Positions 39,450-50,550 of a stretch of DNA of 64,000 bases are shown piece by piece. Made by a program: the position numbers and the translations under genes. Source of the stretch: Pseudomonas hamedanensis (lineage in GTDB: Bacteria; Pseudomonadota; Gammaproteobacteria; Pseudomonadales; Pseudomonadaceae); contig NZ_CP077091.1 of NCBI RefSeq assembly GCF_014268595.2, forward strand, positions 4,074,001 through 4,138,000. Direction: 5' to 3'. How positions within the stretch are numbered: the stretch's first letter is position 1; every line of letters begins with the position of its first letter. The notes beneath the pieces are model-generated. The model searched no databases. It saw only the letters and a program-made list of their open reading frames with translations, and had not been told where the DNA came from.

Positions 39450-40076
39450 ATGCAAGCGATCAAACTCTACAACTTCCCGCGTTCCGGCCATGCCCACCGC
39501 GTCGAGCTGATGTTGTCCCTGTTGCAGTTGCCGACCGAGCTGATTTTCGTCGATCTGGCGAAAGGCGAGCACAAGCAGCCTGCCTATCTGGCGATCAACA
39601 GTTTTGGTCAGGTGCCGGCCATCGATGACGGCGGCGTGGTGCTCGCCGACTCCAACGCGATTCTGGTGTACCTGGCGCAAAAATACGGCAACGGGCGTTG
39701 GTTGCCGGCCGACCCTGTCGGTGCGGCGCGGGTGCAGCGCTGGTTGTCCGCCGCGGCCGGCCCGATTGCCTTTGGCCCCGCGGCCGCGCGTTTGGTGACA
39801 GTGTTTGGTGCCCACTTGAACGCTAAAGAAGCGATCGCCCGTGCGCACAATCTGCTCAAGGTAATGGATGTCGAGTTGGGCAAAACTGCGTTCCTGGCCG
39901 GCGCCGAACCGAGCATTGCCGACGTTTCCGCCTACAGCTATATCGCCCACGCGCCGGAGGGCAATGTCTCGCTGGACGACTATGGCAACGTTCGCGCCTG
40001 GCTGGCCCGGGTCGAAGCCTTGCCCGGTTTCGTCGGCATGCCGCGCACGATCGCCGGTCTGCAAACTTCAGCCTGA
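39450..40076 (+). CDS. glutathione S-transferase
   Basis: 208 residues: N-terminal thioredoxin-like domain ([22 protein letters not shown], cis-proline segment FGQVPAIDD, glutathione-binding [11 protein letters not shown]) and a C-terminal helical domain ([18 protein letters not shown]). Conjugates glutathione to electrophiles; the substrate is unknown. ATG at 39450, 103 bases after the LysR gene, followed 22 bases later by the pseudogene. Confidence 0.92.
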   Translation: MQAIKLYNFPRSGHAHRVELMLSLLQLPTELIFVDLAKGEHKQPAYLAINSFGQVPAIDDGGVVLADSNAILVYLAQKYGNGRWLPADPVGAARVQRWLSAAAGPIAFGPAAARLVTVFGAHLNAKEAIARAHNLLKVMDVELGKTAFLAGAEPSIADVSAYSYIAHAPEGNVSLDDYGNVRAWLARVEALPGFVGMPRTIAGLQTSA

Positions 40077-40098
40077 CAGGCGCAGGGGGGGAATCGTG

Positions 40099-40981
40099 AT
40101 GGAACGTTCACCTTGGCACGCCGGCGAGCAGCAGTTGCAGTCCCATGCAGGAGTGGCTGAACGCATGGAAGCGTTCGGACGCAAAGTCATTCGCAGCTGG
40201 ATGCCGGATCAGCACCGCGAATTCTACCGGTAATTGCCATTCATGCTGCTCGGCTGTCGGCATCACGCCGTTGCTGTCGATGTTGCGCGAGGTGGTTTAT
40301 CAAGGGCTGCGCACGCGCGGGATCCGCCCGACATTGTTGCTGCAAAGTTCGCGCAGCCTCGCCGATCAGCCGTTTCGTCAGGAACTGGACCGCTTGCTCG
40401 AGCGCTCCGGTGAGGCCGTGCGGGTCCTGCGCTTGCTCAGCCAACCGGAGGCCGATGCGCACGAGGGCGAAGATTTCGATCTGACTGTGCGTATCGATGG
40501 CCCCGTGTTGCGTAATCTGCTCGACGTCGACGATTTCGACCAGATCGACTTCGTGCTCTGTGGTCCCGGCGGTTTCACTCAGGGGCTGTACGACAGCCTG
40601 CGTGAACTGGATGTGCGGGACGCACATATTCATGCGGAAACCTTCGGCCCGTCGACCTTGAAACGCCAAGCGGATGCGGATGCGATCGTCATCGAACAAC
40701 CGCCAGCAGCGACCACTTCGGTGCCGGTGGTGTTCGAGCGCTCGGCGAAAGAGGCGCGTTGGCAGCCAGAGGGCGGCAGCCTGTTGGAACTGGCGGAAAG
40801 CCGCGGATTGCGCCCGGAATTCAGTTGCCGCGGCGGTTCGTGTGGCACCTGCAAGACCCGCCTGGTCAGTGGTGCGGTAAATTATCCACAGGTGCCGGCG
40901 GAGATTCCCGAAGCGGGGCATGTGCTTATTTGCTGTGCGGTGCCGGCGCAGAGTGCACAGCCGCTGGTGCTGGATCTCTAA
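40099..40981 (+). pseudogene. decayed oxidoreductase with C-terminal [2Fe-2S] domain (nonsense codon, internal deletion, frameshift)
   Basis: The ATG at 40099 opens MERSPWHAGEQQLQSHAG and runs 44 codons to a TAA at 40231 (REFYR-stop). Reading through gives LPFMLLG, as expected if the stop was once CAA (Gln). The sequence then jumps, in another frame, to GITPLLSMLREVV, an NAD-binding motif normally far downstream, and continues to a ferredoxin domain (CRGGSCGTCK, ICCAVP) ending at 40981. I infer a gene of the pyridoxamine-oxidase/flavin/[2Fe-2S] type that lost its middle. The 3' part could still be translated from an internal start. Confidence 0.85.
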
Positions 40982-41000
40982 AGCGCACCCATCGGAACCT

Positions 41001-41090
41001 TGTGGGAGTGAGCCCGCTCGCGAATGCGGACTGCCAGTAAAGACTTCAGCGGCTGACTTGACGCTTTCGCGAGCAGGCTCGCTCCCACAG
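41001..41090. repeat. REPIN between the pseudogene and wbpZ
   Basis: Inverted REP pair: left arm 41001-41029 (TGTGGGAGTGAGCCCGCTCG...), right arm 41062-41090. Arms are less alike than in the copy at 21290. It lies between two convergent genes, a usual REPIN position. Confidence 0.88.
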
Positions 41091-41112
41091 GGTGAATGTG
41101 TTTCGACCTGAA

Positions 41113-42243
41113 TCAAGCGTAGGACAGGGCCTTTTCTTCCAGCAGTTCCTGATACAGCGCTGTCCACTTGCGACCCATGTCATCGGCGGTGAATAGCTGC
41201 CGGTATCGCGCCTCGGCCTTGAGACCCATGGCCGCGGCACGATCCGGGTTGTCCCAGAGCGTGCGCATCGCCTCGCGAAATGCCTGTGGATGACTGGGTG
41301 GCACTACCAGTCCGGTTTCGTTGTGGATATTGATGTAGCTGGTACCGGTGCCAATCTCGCTGGAAATCATCGGTTTGCCGTACATCGCTCCTTCCAGCAG
41401 CGAAATACCAAACGCTTCCGAGCGCAGATGAGACGGGAAGACGATGGCGTAGCTCAATTGCAGCAGCGCCACCTTGTCTTCATCACCCAGACGTCCGAGA
41501 AAGTGAACGTTGCGCAGGCCCAATGCCTGCGCCTGGGCATGCAGTTCCAGCTCCAGCGGACCGGCGCCGACAATCACCACCGGATAGTCGACGTCTTTCA
41601 TGGCGTCGAGCAGGATGTGCAAGCCTTTGTAATAACGCATCACGCCGACGAACAGAAAAAACTTATCCCCAAGGTGCTGGCGCCAGCGATTCATGCGCTC
41701 GCTGTCAGCCTGTGGATAACCGGCCTTGTTCAAGCCGTAGGGGATGACCCGGGTCTTGTCTTGAAATTGCTGCAGCACATCGCTGGTGTGCAGGTAGTTC
41801 GGCGAGGCCGCGACGATGCGATCGGCGCTGGCGAGAAAGCGGTTCATCAGCGGTCGGTAGAGTTTGAGCAGGTGTTTCTGGCGGATGATGTCCGAGTGGT
41901 AGGTGACCACGCTCGGTTTGTTCAGGGCACTGGCGAAATGCACCAGGTCCATGAACGGCCACGGGAAGTGGTAATTGACCACGTCGGCTTCAGCGGCCAA
42001 TTCGCGAAACTGCTTGAACACGCTCCAGGAAAAACCGGTGGAGGCGAACTGAATATCCAGGCGCGCCCGGTGGACTTCATGCTGACCCAATTGCACCACC
42101 GCCGGCGTCGGGTCGGCGCTGAGCGTCAGGACCTGGCCGTCAATGCCATGCTGGGCACCGCTCTCGCAGAGCTGGAAGATGACTTGCTCGATGCCACCGA
42201 CCGAGTCCGGCAGGTACGTCTTGAAAAAATGAAGAACTCGCAT
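41113..42243 (-). CDS. wbpZ: glycosyltransferase family 4, common polysaccharide antigen (WbpZ)
   Basis: 376 residues, GT-B fold, retaining GT4 enzyme with the E-x7-E motif in SEAFGISLLEGAMYGKP. In P. aeruginosa WbpZ starts the D-rhamnan chain. Assigned from family, length and being last in the operon order rmd-gmd-wbpW-wzm-wzt-wbpX-wbpY-wbpZ, the same as in P. aeruginosa. An exact DnaA 9-mer lies in the gene (41711-41719). Abuts wbpY with no gap. Confidence 0.85.
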   Translation of the reverse strand: MRVLHFFKTYLPDSVGGIEQVIFQLCESGAQHGIDGQVLTLSADPTPAVVQLGQHEVHRARLDIQFASTGFSWSVFKQFRELAAEADVVNYHFPWPFMDLVHFASALNKPSVVTYHSDIIRQKHLLKLYRPLMNRFLASADRIVAASPNYLHTSDVLQQFQDKTRVIPYGLNKAGYPQADSERMNRWRQHLGDKFFLFVGVMRYYKGLHILLDAMKDVDYPVVIVGAGPLELELHAQAQALGLRNVHFLGRLGDEDKVALLQLSYAIVFPSHLRSEAFGISLLEGAMYGKPMISSEIGTGTSYINIHNETGLVVPPSHPQAFREAMRTLWDNPDRAAAMGLKAEARYRQLFTADDMGRKWTALYQELLEEKALSYA

Positions 42244-43374
42244 TCAACCTCCCATGGCCTGGCGGTAGGCACCGGCCGTGGCCTGTGCACAACGTTCCCA
42301 GGAAAACAGCCGTGCCTGCTGCAATCCGGCGTGTCGGCATGCCTGCCAATGCGCGTGATCGTCGATCAGCCGGCTCAGCGCATCACGCAAGCCTTCTGCA
42401 TCGTCAGCTTCAATGTAGTTGCCCGCCGGGCCCGCGACTTCCGGCATGGCCGAAGCGTCAGTGAGCACCACCGGTGTACCGCTGGCCATGGCCTCCAGTA
42501 CCGGCAGACCAAATCCCTCATACCGCGACGGAAAAATCAGCGCCTTGGCGCCAGCCAACAATTGCGCTACCTGTTCATCGGGCAAATAACCGAGCAGGCA
42601 CACATGTCCGCTGGCCAGCGCCTGACGCAGGGGGTCGTTGAACTGCTCGCGTTGCCACCCGGCCATGCCCACGATCAGCAGCGGAAAGCGCTGGCGCACG
42701 GTTTCGGGTAACAGCGCGTGAGCGCGCAAGGCCAGGCCGAGGTTTTTGCGCGGCTCCAGCGTGCCCACACAGAGGAAATATTCGCGCGCCGTCACCGCAT
42801 GGGCCTTGAGCACTGCATCAATGGCGCTCGCTTCGCGCGGATGAAAGCGTTCGGCGACCCCCAGCGGCGCCACCACAAAACGTTCGGCAGGCAGGGCGAA
42901 ATAGTCTTGGGCTTCGTCGGCAATGGCTTGCGAGTCGGTGAGAATCACGTGTGCCTGCTGCACGCCCAGGGCCAGTCGCCGCTCGATCTCCTTGAGCCGT
43001 GCCGGTGGCTGGGTCTGCGGGAAATGCAGATGAGTCAGATCATGCAGGGTGATTACCGTCGGGCCGTCGAAGGCCAGCGGCCACAGGCTCGGCTCGTGAT
43101 AAAGGTCGATGCCTTGCGCGCGGCCCTGATCGAAGCGTTTCTGCTCCAGCCAGCGGCGCGCCTGATACGCCCCGGGGATCTGCCGCAGCAGCGGTGTCAG
43201 ACGCGAGTAACCAGGCATGGCCGCTTGCGGCAGCACCGAGCTCCAGCCCCAGCCATGGAACAGCGTCACCTCAACGTCGGGCTCGTTGCGCAAGGCGTTG
43301 ACCAGTCCAGCCACGTAATGGCCGATGCCGGTGCGCGGCGCCTGCAGAATCCGCGCGTTAAGAGCAATGCGCAT
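42244..43374 (-). CDS. wbpY: glycosyltransferase family 4, common polysaccharide antigen (WbpY)
   Basis: 376 residues, GT4 family with RYEGFGLPVLEAMASGTPV near the C-terminus. In P. aeruginosa WbpY adds alpha-1,3-D-rhamnose residues. I took the ATG at 43374 (MRIALNARILQAPRTGIGHY); a TTG four codons upstream (43386) is also possible. It overlaps wbpX by 17 bases. Assignment to WbpY rather than another rhamnosyltransferase rests on gene order. Confidence 0.85.
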   Translation of the reverse strand: MRIALNARILQAPRTGIGHYVAGLVNALRNEPDVEVTLFHGWGWSSVLPQAAMPGYSRLTPLLRQIPGAYQARRWLEQKRFDQGRAQGIDLYHEPSLWPLAFDGPTVITLHDLTHLHFPQTQPPARLKEIERRLALGVQQAHVILTDSQAIADEAQDYFALPAERFVVAPLGVAERFHPREASAIDAVLKAHAVTAREYFLCVGTLEPRKNLGLALRAHALLPETVRQRFPLLIVGMAGWQREQFNDPLRQALASGHVCLLGYLPDEQVAQLLAGAKALIFPSRYEGFGLPVLEAMASGTPVVLTDASAMPEVAGPAGNYIEADDAEGLRDALSRLIDDHAHWQACRHAGLQQARLFSWERCAQATAGAYRQAMGG

Positions 43375-44734
43375 GCTGACCTTCAAGCGCTGGCAGGGCA
43401 GGGTTGAGGTGACGTTCGATACGCTCGACCAATTGTGCGCTTGCCTCGCGCCAGCTCAGCCAGCGCCAGTGTTCCAGGCTCAATGGCGCCGGGAAGACTC
43501 GGGTGCGCTCCATGTCGATCAGCAGATCGGTCAGGCTCTGCGGGTCGGCGAGGTTGAAATAGGCCATGTAATCGCCACCGATTTCGCGAAACACCGGAAT
43601 ATCGCTACCCATCGCCGGCAAGCCGCGTTGCATGGCTTCTACCAGCGGCAGGCCGAAGCCTTCGACGTGGGACGGGAACACCAGTGCCGTAGCGTGGGAG
43701 TAGGCGTGCTCCAGGCTTTTGTCCGAGAGTTCGTTAAACATGAACAAGCGTCGGTTCAATTCGGGGTGCTGGCGGATGCGTTCGATCAGCGCCTCGCACT
43801 TCCAGCCGATCTTGCCGACGATGCATAACCTGGCGTTGCCGCCTGCGGCCCAGGCACGTTCGAACGCATCAAGCAGATAAGCATGGTTTTTGCGCGGCTC
43901 GATGGTGCTGACCATGAGAAACACCGGCTGCGGTTTTTCAAACATCTTCAGCAAGTTCCGGTCGACGGCAACGTCGGCAGCACTCAAATCCAGTTCCGAG
44001 CCCAGGTGGAAATAATCGAACCAGCGGTGTGCGACCTGTTGTGCGCCGATCCTGCGCAGCATTTCCTCGCGCACCTGATCGCGAATGGTGGTCGAGATCG
44101 CCACATAGCCGTCGGCGGTGCGGGCGATCCAGTCGAACCAGTCGTTGAAGACCTTGACCAGTCCGGCGTCGCAGAACTGTGGGTGAGTCAATGGAATAAG
44201 GTCATAAATGACCGACACGATGCCCACGCCGTCACGTTTGAGTTGTTCGGCCAACGGGAAAAAATTCGCGTGCCAGGACGAGTCGAGCAGCACCAGTTGA
44301 TCGCCGGCCCGGTGCGCCAGTGGCACGCAGCGTTGCGGAATCTGCTGGCCCCTGAGCACCCGATCGAGCAGGCGCATCGGCACACTGAAACAGGCGAGTG
44401 CCGTGAGCCGGCAGCCGACGTAAAGCACCCGGCGGGCAAAGTGTGACTGACTGAAGGGACGCCGCCGCTCCACGGCGCGATGGCGTAGCCAGAAGCCGTT
44501 TCTCCATTGCTCCAGCTTCACCCGCAGGCCGGTCAGATCGAGCTTCGGCGACTTCAACGGTGCCAGGCTTTTTACCTCATACAGGCCGCCATTGATCATC
44601 ACCACCGGGATGCATTGGGTTTTTTCGTTGGGCGGCGGCAGTTGCTGAATGACGTTACGCACCACCCGCTGAATGCCCGAGTTGGCGGTGGGGTGTTCGA
44701 AGACGTAAGTGCATTCAACCAACAATCGCGTCAT
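43358..44734 (-). CDS. wbpX: glycosyltransferase, common polysaccharide antigen (WbpX)
   Basis: 458 residues, GT4-type C-terminal half with HVEGFGLPLVEAMQRGLPA and STIEPRKNHAYLLDAF. In P. aeruginosa WbpX adds D-rhamnose with a different linkage from WbpY. Start ATG 44734, overlapping the wzt stop by four bases. Length and position match WbpX. Confidence 0.87.
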   Translation of the reverse strand: MTRLLVECTYVFEHPTANSGIQRVVRNVIQQLPPPNEKTQCIPVVMINGGLYEVKSLAPLKSPKLDLTGLRVKLEQWRNGFWLRHRAVERRRPFSQSHFARRVLYVGCRLTALACFSVPMRLLDRVLRGQQIPQRCVPLAHRAGDQLVLLDSSWHANFFPLAEQLKRDGVGIVSVIYDLIPLTHPQFCDAGLVKVFNDWFDWIARTADGYVAISTTIRDQVREEMLRRIGAQQVAHRWFDYFHLGSELDLSAADVAVDRNLLKMFEKPQPVFLMVSTIEPRKNHAYLLDAFERAWAAGGNARLCIVGKIGWKCEALIERIRQHPELNRRLFMFNELSDKSLEHAYSHATALVFPSHVEGFGLPLVEAMQRGLPAMGSDIPVFREIGGDYMAYFNLADPQSLTDLLIDMERTRVFPAPLSLEHWRWLSWREASAQLVERIERHLNPALPALEGQHAHCS

Positions 44735-45996
44735 CGCAGCATCTCCGTATCCGGCGCTTGTTCAAGGTGGTCACTGCTTCGGCTGATGGCGGTCTGCGCC
44801 TGGAGCCACGAGCAGCCGACAAAATCTTCCTGGCGGTTGTTGATCACGTGGAAGACCAGCCCGTAGTCGCGCCATTCGTAATTGCGGTCCAGGTGCGAGT
44901 CCAGGCGCGAGAGGCTCAGGGCCACCGAATAATTGCCCTTGCCCAGGCGCATGTCGAAGGCGAAACGGAAGGTCACGCGCTCGCCGGCGGTCAGGTCGGT
45001 GACGGCCTTGTCCAGTCGGTGGGTGTTGATCCCATAGATCGCCTGGCCCAGGCGATCCTTGATCATGAAGCCCAGCACCAGACGCTCGATGTCCTGACGC
45101 ACTTCGGTCTGCACCTCCAGCACCACGGGCTGGCCGACCTCGGCCACTTCCAGACTGCGGCCCTGCGCATCAAGCAAGCGCACACTGACGATGCCGGCCT
45201 CACCCGTACCGGAAATGGTTTGCACCTGTCCGTTGGCGAGCATTTCCTGGCGCACGGTCTGGCCTTCGCGCTGGGCGAGCATGGCGTTGTAGTAGTCCAT
45301 GACTTCTTCCGGCTTGCCGCGCATGGCCAGACGACCGTTTTCCAGGAGGATGGCCGTGTCGCAGATCGACTGAATGGCGGAACGATCATGGGAGACGATC
45401 AACAGGGTCGTGCCGGCTTTGCGAAAGCTGCGGATGCGGTCGAAGCTTTTGTGTTGGAAATAGGCATCGCCCACCGACAACGCCTCGTCGACGATCAGGA
45501 TGTCCGGACGTCGCGCGGTCGCGACGCTGAACGCCAGGCGCATCTGCATCCCGCTGGAATAGGTGCGTACGGGGTGATCGATGGCCTCGCCGATTTCGGC
45601 AAAGTGCTCGATTTGCGGCATCAACGCTTCGATCTCTTCGACCTGCATGCCCAGCAACTGCCCGGCCATGAACGCGTTCTGGCGGCCGGTGAAGTCTGGG
45701 TGAAAGCCCATGCCCAGTTCGAGCAAGGCGGCCACGCGGCCTTGCAGTTGAATCTGTCCACGGGTCGGTTGCGTGGTACCGGTGATCATTTTCAGCAGGG
45801 TGCTTTTACCCGCGCCGTTGACACCGACGATGCCCACGGCTTCACCGGGTTTGATCTCGAAATCGACGTCTTGCAGGATCCAGTGCAAGTGATGGCGGGG
45901 CCGTGAGAACGGCACCAGCCACTCCAGCAGGCGGCTCCAGCGATTGGGGTATTGCTTGTAGGCCTTGGCCAGGCCCGTGACGCGTATATGTCCCAT
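44731..45996 (-). CDS. wzt: O-polysaccharide ABC transporter ATP-binding protein Wzt
   Basis: 421 residues. N-terminal ATPase with Walker A GVNGAGKST (58-66), signature YSSGMQMRLAFSVATAR and Walker B ILIVDEAL. An extended C-terminal domain (about 250-421) is of the type that recognises the capped end of the finished polysaccharide. With Wzm it exports the undecaprenyl-linked polymer. The extra domain fits a chain with a modified terminus, possibly supplied by the methyltransferases at 53462 and 55482. Overlaps wzm by one base. Confidence 0.93.
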   Translation of the reverse strand: MGHIRVTGLAKAYKQYPNRWSRLLEWLVPFSRPRHHLHWILQDVDFEIKPGEAVGIVGVNGAGKSTLLKMITGTTQPTRGQIQLQGRVAALLELGMGFHPDFTGRQNAFMAGQLLGMQVEEIEALMPQIEHFAEIGEAIDHPVRTYSSGMQMRLAFSVATARRPDILIVDEALSVGDAYFQHKSFDRIRSFRKAGTTLLIVSHDRSAIQSICDTAILLENGRLAMRGKPEEVMDYYNAMLAQREGQTVRQEMLANGQVQTISGTGEAGIVSVRLLDAQGRSLEVAEVGQPVVLEVQTEVRQDIERLVLGFMIKDRLGQAIYGINTHRLDKAVTDLTAGERVTFRFAFDMRLGKGNYSVALSLSRLDSHLDRNYEWRDYGLVFHVINNRQEDFVGCSWLQAQTAISRSSDHLEQAPDTEMLR

Positions 45997-46793
45997 CAGA
46001 GTTCGTCCACCATTTCACCGACACGCTGACGAAACAGGCGCAGGGCCATGGCACAGCACAGCAGGCCGAGGATCAGCAGCGGCAACAGGGAATGCCAGTC
46101 GGGCCATTGGTTGTAGAGGAAAACGTTCTGGTAGCTGGTCATCAGCGCTGTCATCGGGTTGAGGCCGATAAGGTGCTGGATGCCGGGGGGGAGAATCGAC
46201 AGCGGATAAACGATCGGGGTCAGCCAGAACCAGAATTGCAGGCAGATGCCGAACATCTGCCCGACATCACGAAAGAACACATTGAGGACGCCGAGCAACA
46301 TGCCCAGTCCGGCGGCAAACAGTACTTGCAACATCAGCAACGGTATCAGCGCCAGCAACGCCATGCCGGGCAGACGTCCGCTGATCAACAGGAAACCGAA
46401 AAACAGGCCCAGGATGATTGCAAAATTGACCCCGGCATTGAGCAGCGTAATGACCGGCAGGCAAATGCGCGGGAAGCTGATTTTCTTCAACAGGTTGGCA
46501 TTTTCCAGAAACATGCTCTGGCTGCGCGTAGTGATCTCGGCGAACAGGCCCCAGGTCAACAGGCCTGCGCACAGGTACACGCTGTAGGCCAGGCCATCCT
46601 CTACGCCGGGCAGGCGGGCGCGCATGATCTGAGAAAAGATCACGGTATACACCACGATCATCGATAACGGATTGAGTACCGTCCACAGCGCACCGAACAG
46701 CGAATTGCGATAGCGCGTCTGGAATTCGCGCTTGACGCTGCCGAAGATGAATCCGCGGTAGCTGCGCAGCGAGCGGTAAAGGGAAAGCAGCAT
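45996..46793 (-). CDS. wzm: O-polysaccharide ABC transporter permease Wzm
   Basis: 265 residues, about six membrane helices, ABC-2 type polysaccharide exporter (FGSVKREFQTRYRNSLFGALWTVLNP at the N-terminus; ending RLFRQRVGEMVDEL). Moves the completed chain across the inner membrane with Wzt. Directly adjacent to wbpW and wzt. Confidence 0.93.
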   Translation of the reverse strand: MLLSLYRSLRSYRGFIFGSVKREFQTRYRNSLFGALWTVLNPLSMIVVYTVIFSQIMRARLPGVEDGLAYSVYLCAGLLTWGLFAEITTRSQSMFLENANLLKKISFPRICLPVITLLNAGVNFAIILGLFFGFLLISGRLPGMALLALIPLLMLQVLFAAGLGMLLGVLNVFFRDVGQMFGICLQFWFWLTPIVYPLSILPPGIQHLIGLNPMTALMTSYQNVFLYNQWPDWHSLLPLLILGLLCCAMALRLFRQRVGEMVDEL

Positions 46794-48236
46794 TCAGACC
46801 GTCCTGCCGTATTGGTCTTCGAAGCGGACGATATCGTCCTCTCCCAGGTATTCGCCGCTCTGCACTTCGATGATCACCAGATCGATCACGCCGGGGTTTT
46901 CCAGACGATGCTTGTGGCCGGCGGCGATGAATGTCGATTCGTTCTTGGCGACCAGCGTCGTGCCGGAGCCGTTGTTAGTGACCTTGGCCATGCCTTCGAC
47001 GACCACCCAGTGTTCATTGCGATGGTGGTGCATCTGCAGCGACAGCTTGCCGCCGGGCTTGACCACGATGCGCTTGATCTTGAAGCGCGGACCTTCCTCA
47101 AGCACGGTGTAGGTGCCCCACGGGCGGCTGACCGTGCGGTGCAGGCGATAGGCCTCGTGGGATTTGTCCTTGAGTTGCCTGGCGACGCGGCGCACGTCCT
47201 GGGCGCGGTCGGCATGCGCTACCAGCACCGCATCGGCGGTGTCGACGATGATCAGGTTGTCCACACCGACGGTGGCCACCAGGCGCCCGTCGCTCTGGAC
47301 GAAGTTGTTATGGCTGTCGATGAAAATCGCTTCGCCGTTGGCGCGATTGTTGTCGGCATCGGCCGGTATCAGCGCGGCGACGGCGCCCCACGAACCGATA
47401 TCGCTCCAGTCGAAGCCGGCGGGCACCACGACGACTTTGTCGGAACGTTCCATCAACGCGTAGTCGATGGAGATATCGGTGATTTCAGCGAACAGCGCCG
47501 GCGCCAGTTCCTGTTGCAGACAACCGGCGTTTTCCACCGGAGCGCTGGCGGCCATGCACGCTCGGGTCTGCTCCAGCAGCTCGGGCGCATGCACTTGCAG
47601 CTCGGCAATCAGCGTCGCGGTGGTAAAGCAGAACATGCCTGAGTTCCACAGAAAGTCGCCGCTTTCCAGGTAGTGCGTGGCGGTTTGCAGGTCCGGCTTC
47701 TCGACGAAGCGCTGGACTTTCGCCGCGCCCCTGGCATCGAGTGGCGCGCCGGTCTCGATATAACCGAAGCCGGTTTCCGGTGCGGTCGGGATCACGCCGA
47801 AGGTCACCAGATAACCGTCTTTCGCCAGATTTACGGCATGTTCGACGGCGCTTTTCAGCGCGTCCTGATTGACGATCAGATGGTCGGCGGGCATCACCAC
47901 CATAATCGCGTCGTCACCGTGCAAGGCTTGCAATGAGAGCGCTGCCGCGGCAATGGCGGGAGCCGTGTTGCGTCCGCTCGGCTCCAGCAGGAAGTGGCCG
48001 CGATGGCGTGATACCTGAGCCGCGCAATAGTGATCCTTGCTCTGGAAGTAGTACTCGCGGTTGGTCACCGTGACAATGTCGCCCCAGCCGTCGAGCAGCG
48101 CGGCAGCCCGCTGGTAGGTCTTGCCCAGCAGCGACTGGCCGTCGGGCAGAATCATGAACGGCTTGGGGTGGCCCTCGCGGGACACCGGCCATAAACGGGT
48201 GCCGGCACCGCCGGACAGAATCACGGGAATCAGCAT
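46794..48236 (-). CDS. wbpW: mannose-1-phosphate guanylyltransferase / mannose-6-phosphate isomerase (WbpW)
   Basis: 480 residues, bifunctional type II PMI-GMP. N-terminal nucleotidyltransferase motif GGAGTRLWPVSREGHPKPF; sugar-binding FVEKPD; C-terminal cupin isomerase domain (RPWGTYTVLEEGPRFKIKRI, HHHRNEHWVVVEG). Makes GDP-mannose, the substrate for Gmd. Paralogue of AlgA; WbpW by context. Confidence 0.92.
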   Translation of the reverse strand: MLIPVILSGGAGTRLWPVSREGHPKPFMILPDGQSLLGKTYQRAAALLDGWGDIVTVTNREYYFQSKDHYCAAQVSRHRGHFLLEPSGRNTAPAIAAAALSLQALHGDDAIMVVMPADHLIVNQDALKSAVEHAVNLAKDGYLVTFGVIPTAPETGFGYIETGAPLDARGAAKVQRFVEKPDLQTATHYLESGDFLWNSGMFCFTTATLIAELQVHAPELLEQTRACMAASAPVENAGCLQQELAPALFAEITDISIDYALMERSDKVVVVPAGFDWSDIGSWGAVAALIPADADNNRANGEAIFIDSHNNFVQSDGRLVATVGVDNLIIVDTADAVLVAHADRAQDVRRVARQLKDKSHEAYRLHRTVSRPWGTYTVLEEGPRFKIKRIVVKPGGKLSLQMHHHRNEHWVVVEGMAKVTNNGSGTTLVAKNESTFIAAGHKHRLENPGVIDLVIIEVQSGEYLGEDDIVRFEDQYGRTV

Positions 48237-48239
48237 GGC

Positions 48240-50122
<1,883 letters not shown>

Positions 50123-50550
50123 ACAGCGACCCCTTGGTCTTTGACTTGCGCCAGTTTCCCACAGGCTTTGTGGGAAACGTCTGTCTGACCGATAGAAAGG
50201 TCCGACAGGAAAACAGGCGAAGTCGTTGTTGTAGTTGTTTGGTTGCCAATCTGTGCCAATTGCGCGGCAATTTCAACAGGGCAAACCGTGACCGGTCAGT
50301 TCTCGTCAGCGTAGTCCGATTTATTCTTGTCGGGCGGTTCCCGGATCGTTGATGGATGTGTTTAGAATGGCCCTCGTCGCCGCTTCCCCGGTCCACCGCG
50401 GGCGCAGCGCAACAGGGTGAAACTGACCACTAAAACAAGAACGAAGACGTAACTGAGGATGATGGACAAGCAACGGCGCTGCCGGCTTGCTCCAGCGCCC
50501 GGTCGTCATAGCATGAGGTTGCCGGGACGGCTGCTTCATCGTGGGATGCC
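50123..50550. other. divergent intergenic region between rmd and the glycosyltransferase operon
   Basis: 428 bases without a gene. It must hold the promoters of both polysaccharide operons. A perfect inverted repeat GTTTCCCACA / TGTGGGAAAC (50154-50163, 50169-50178, 5-base loop) starts 31 bases from the rmd start and would form a leader hairpin in rmd mRNA. I found no ops/JUMPstart element. Confidence 0.6.
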
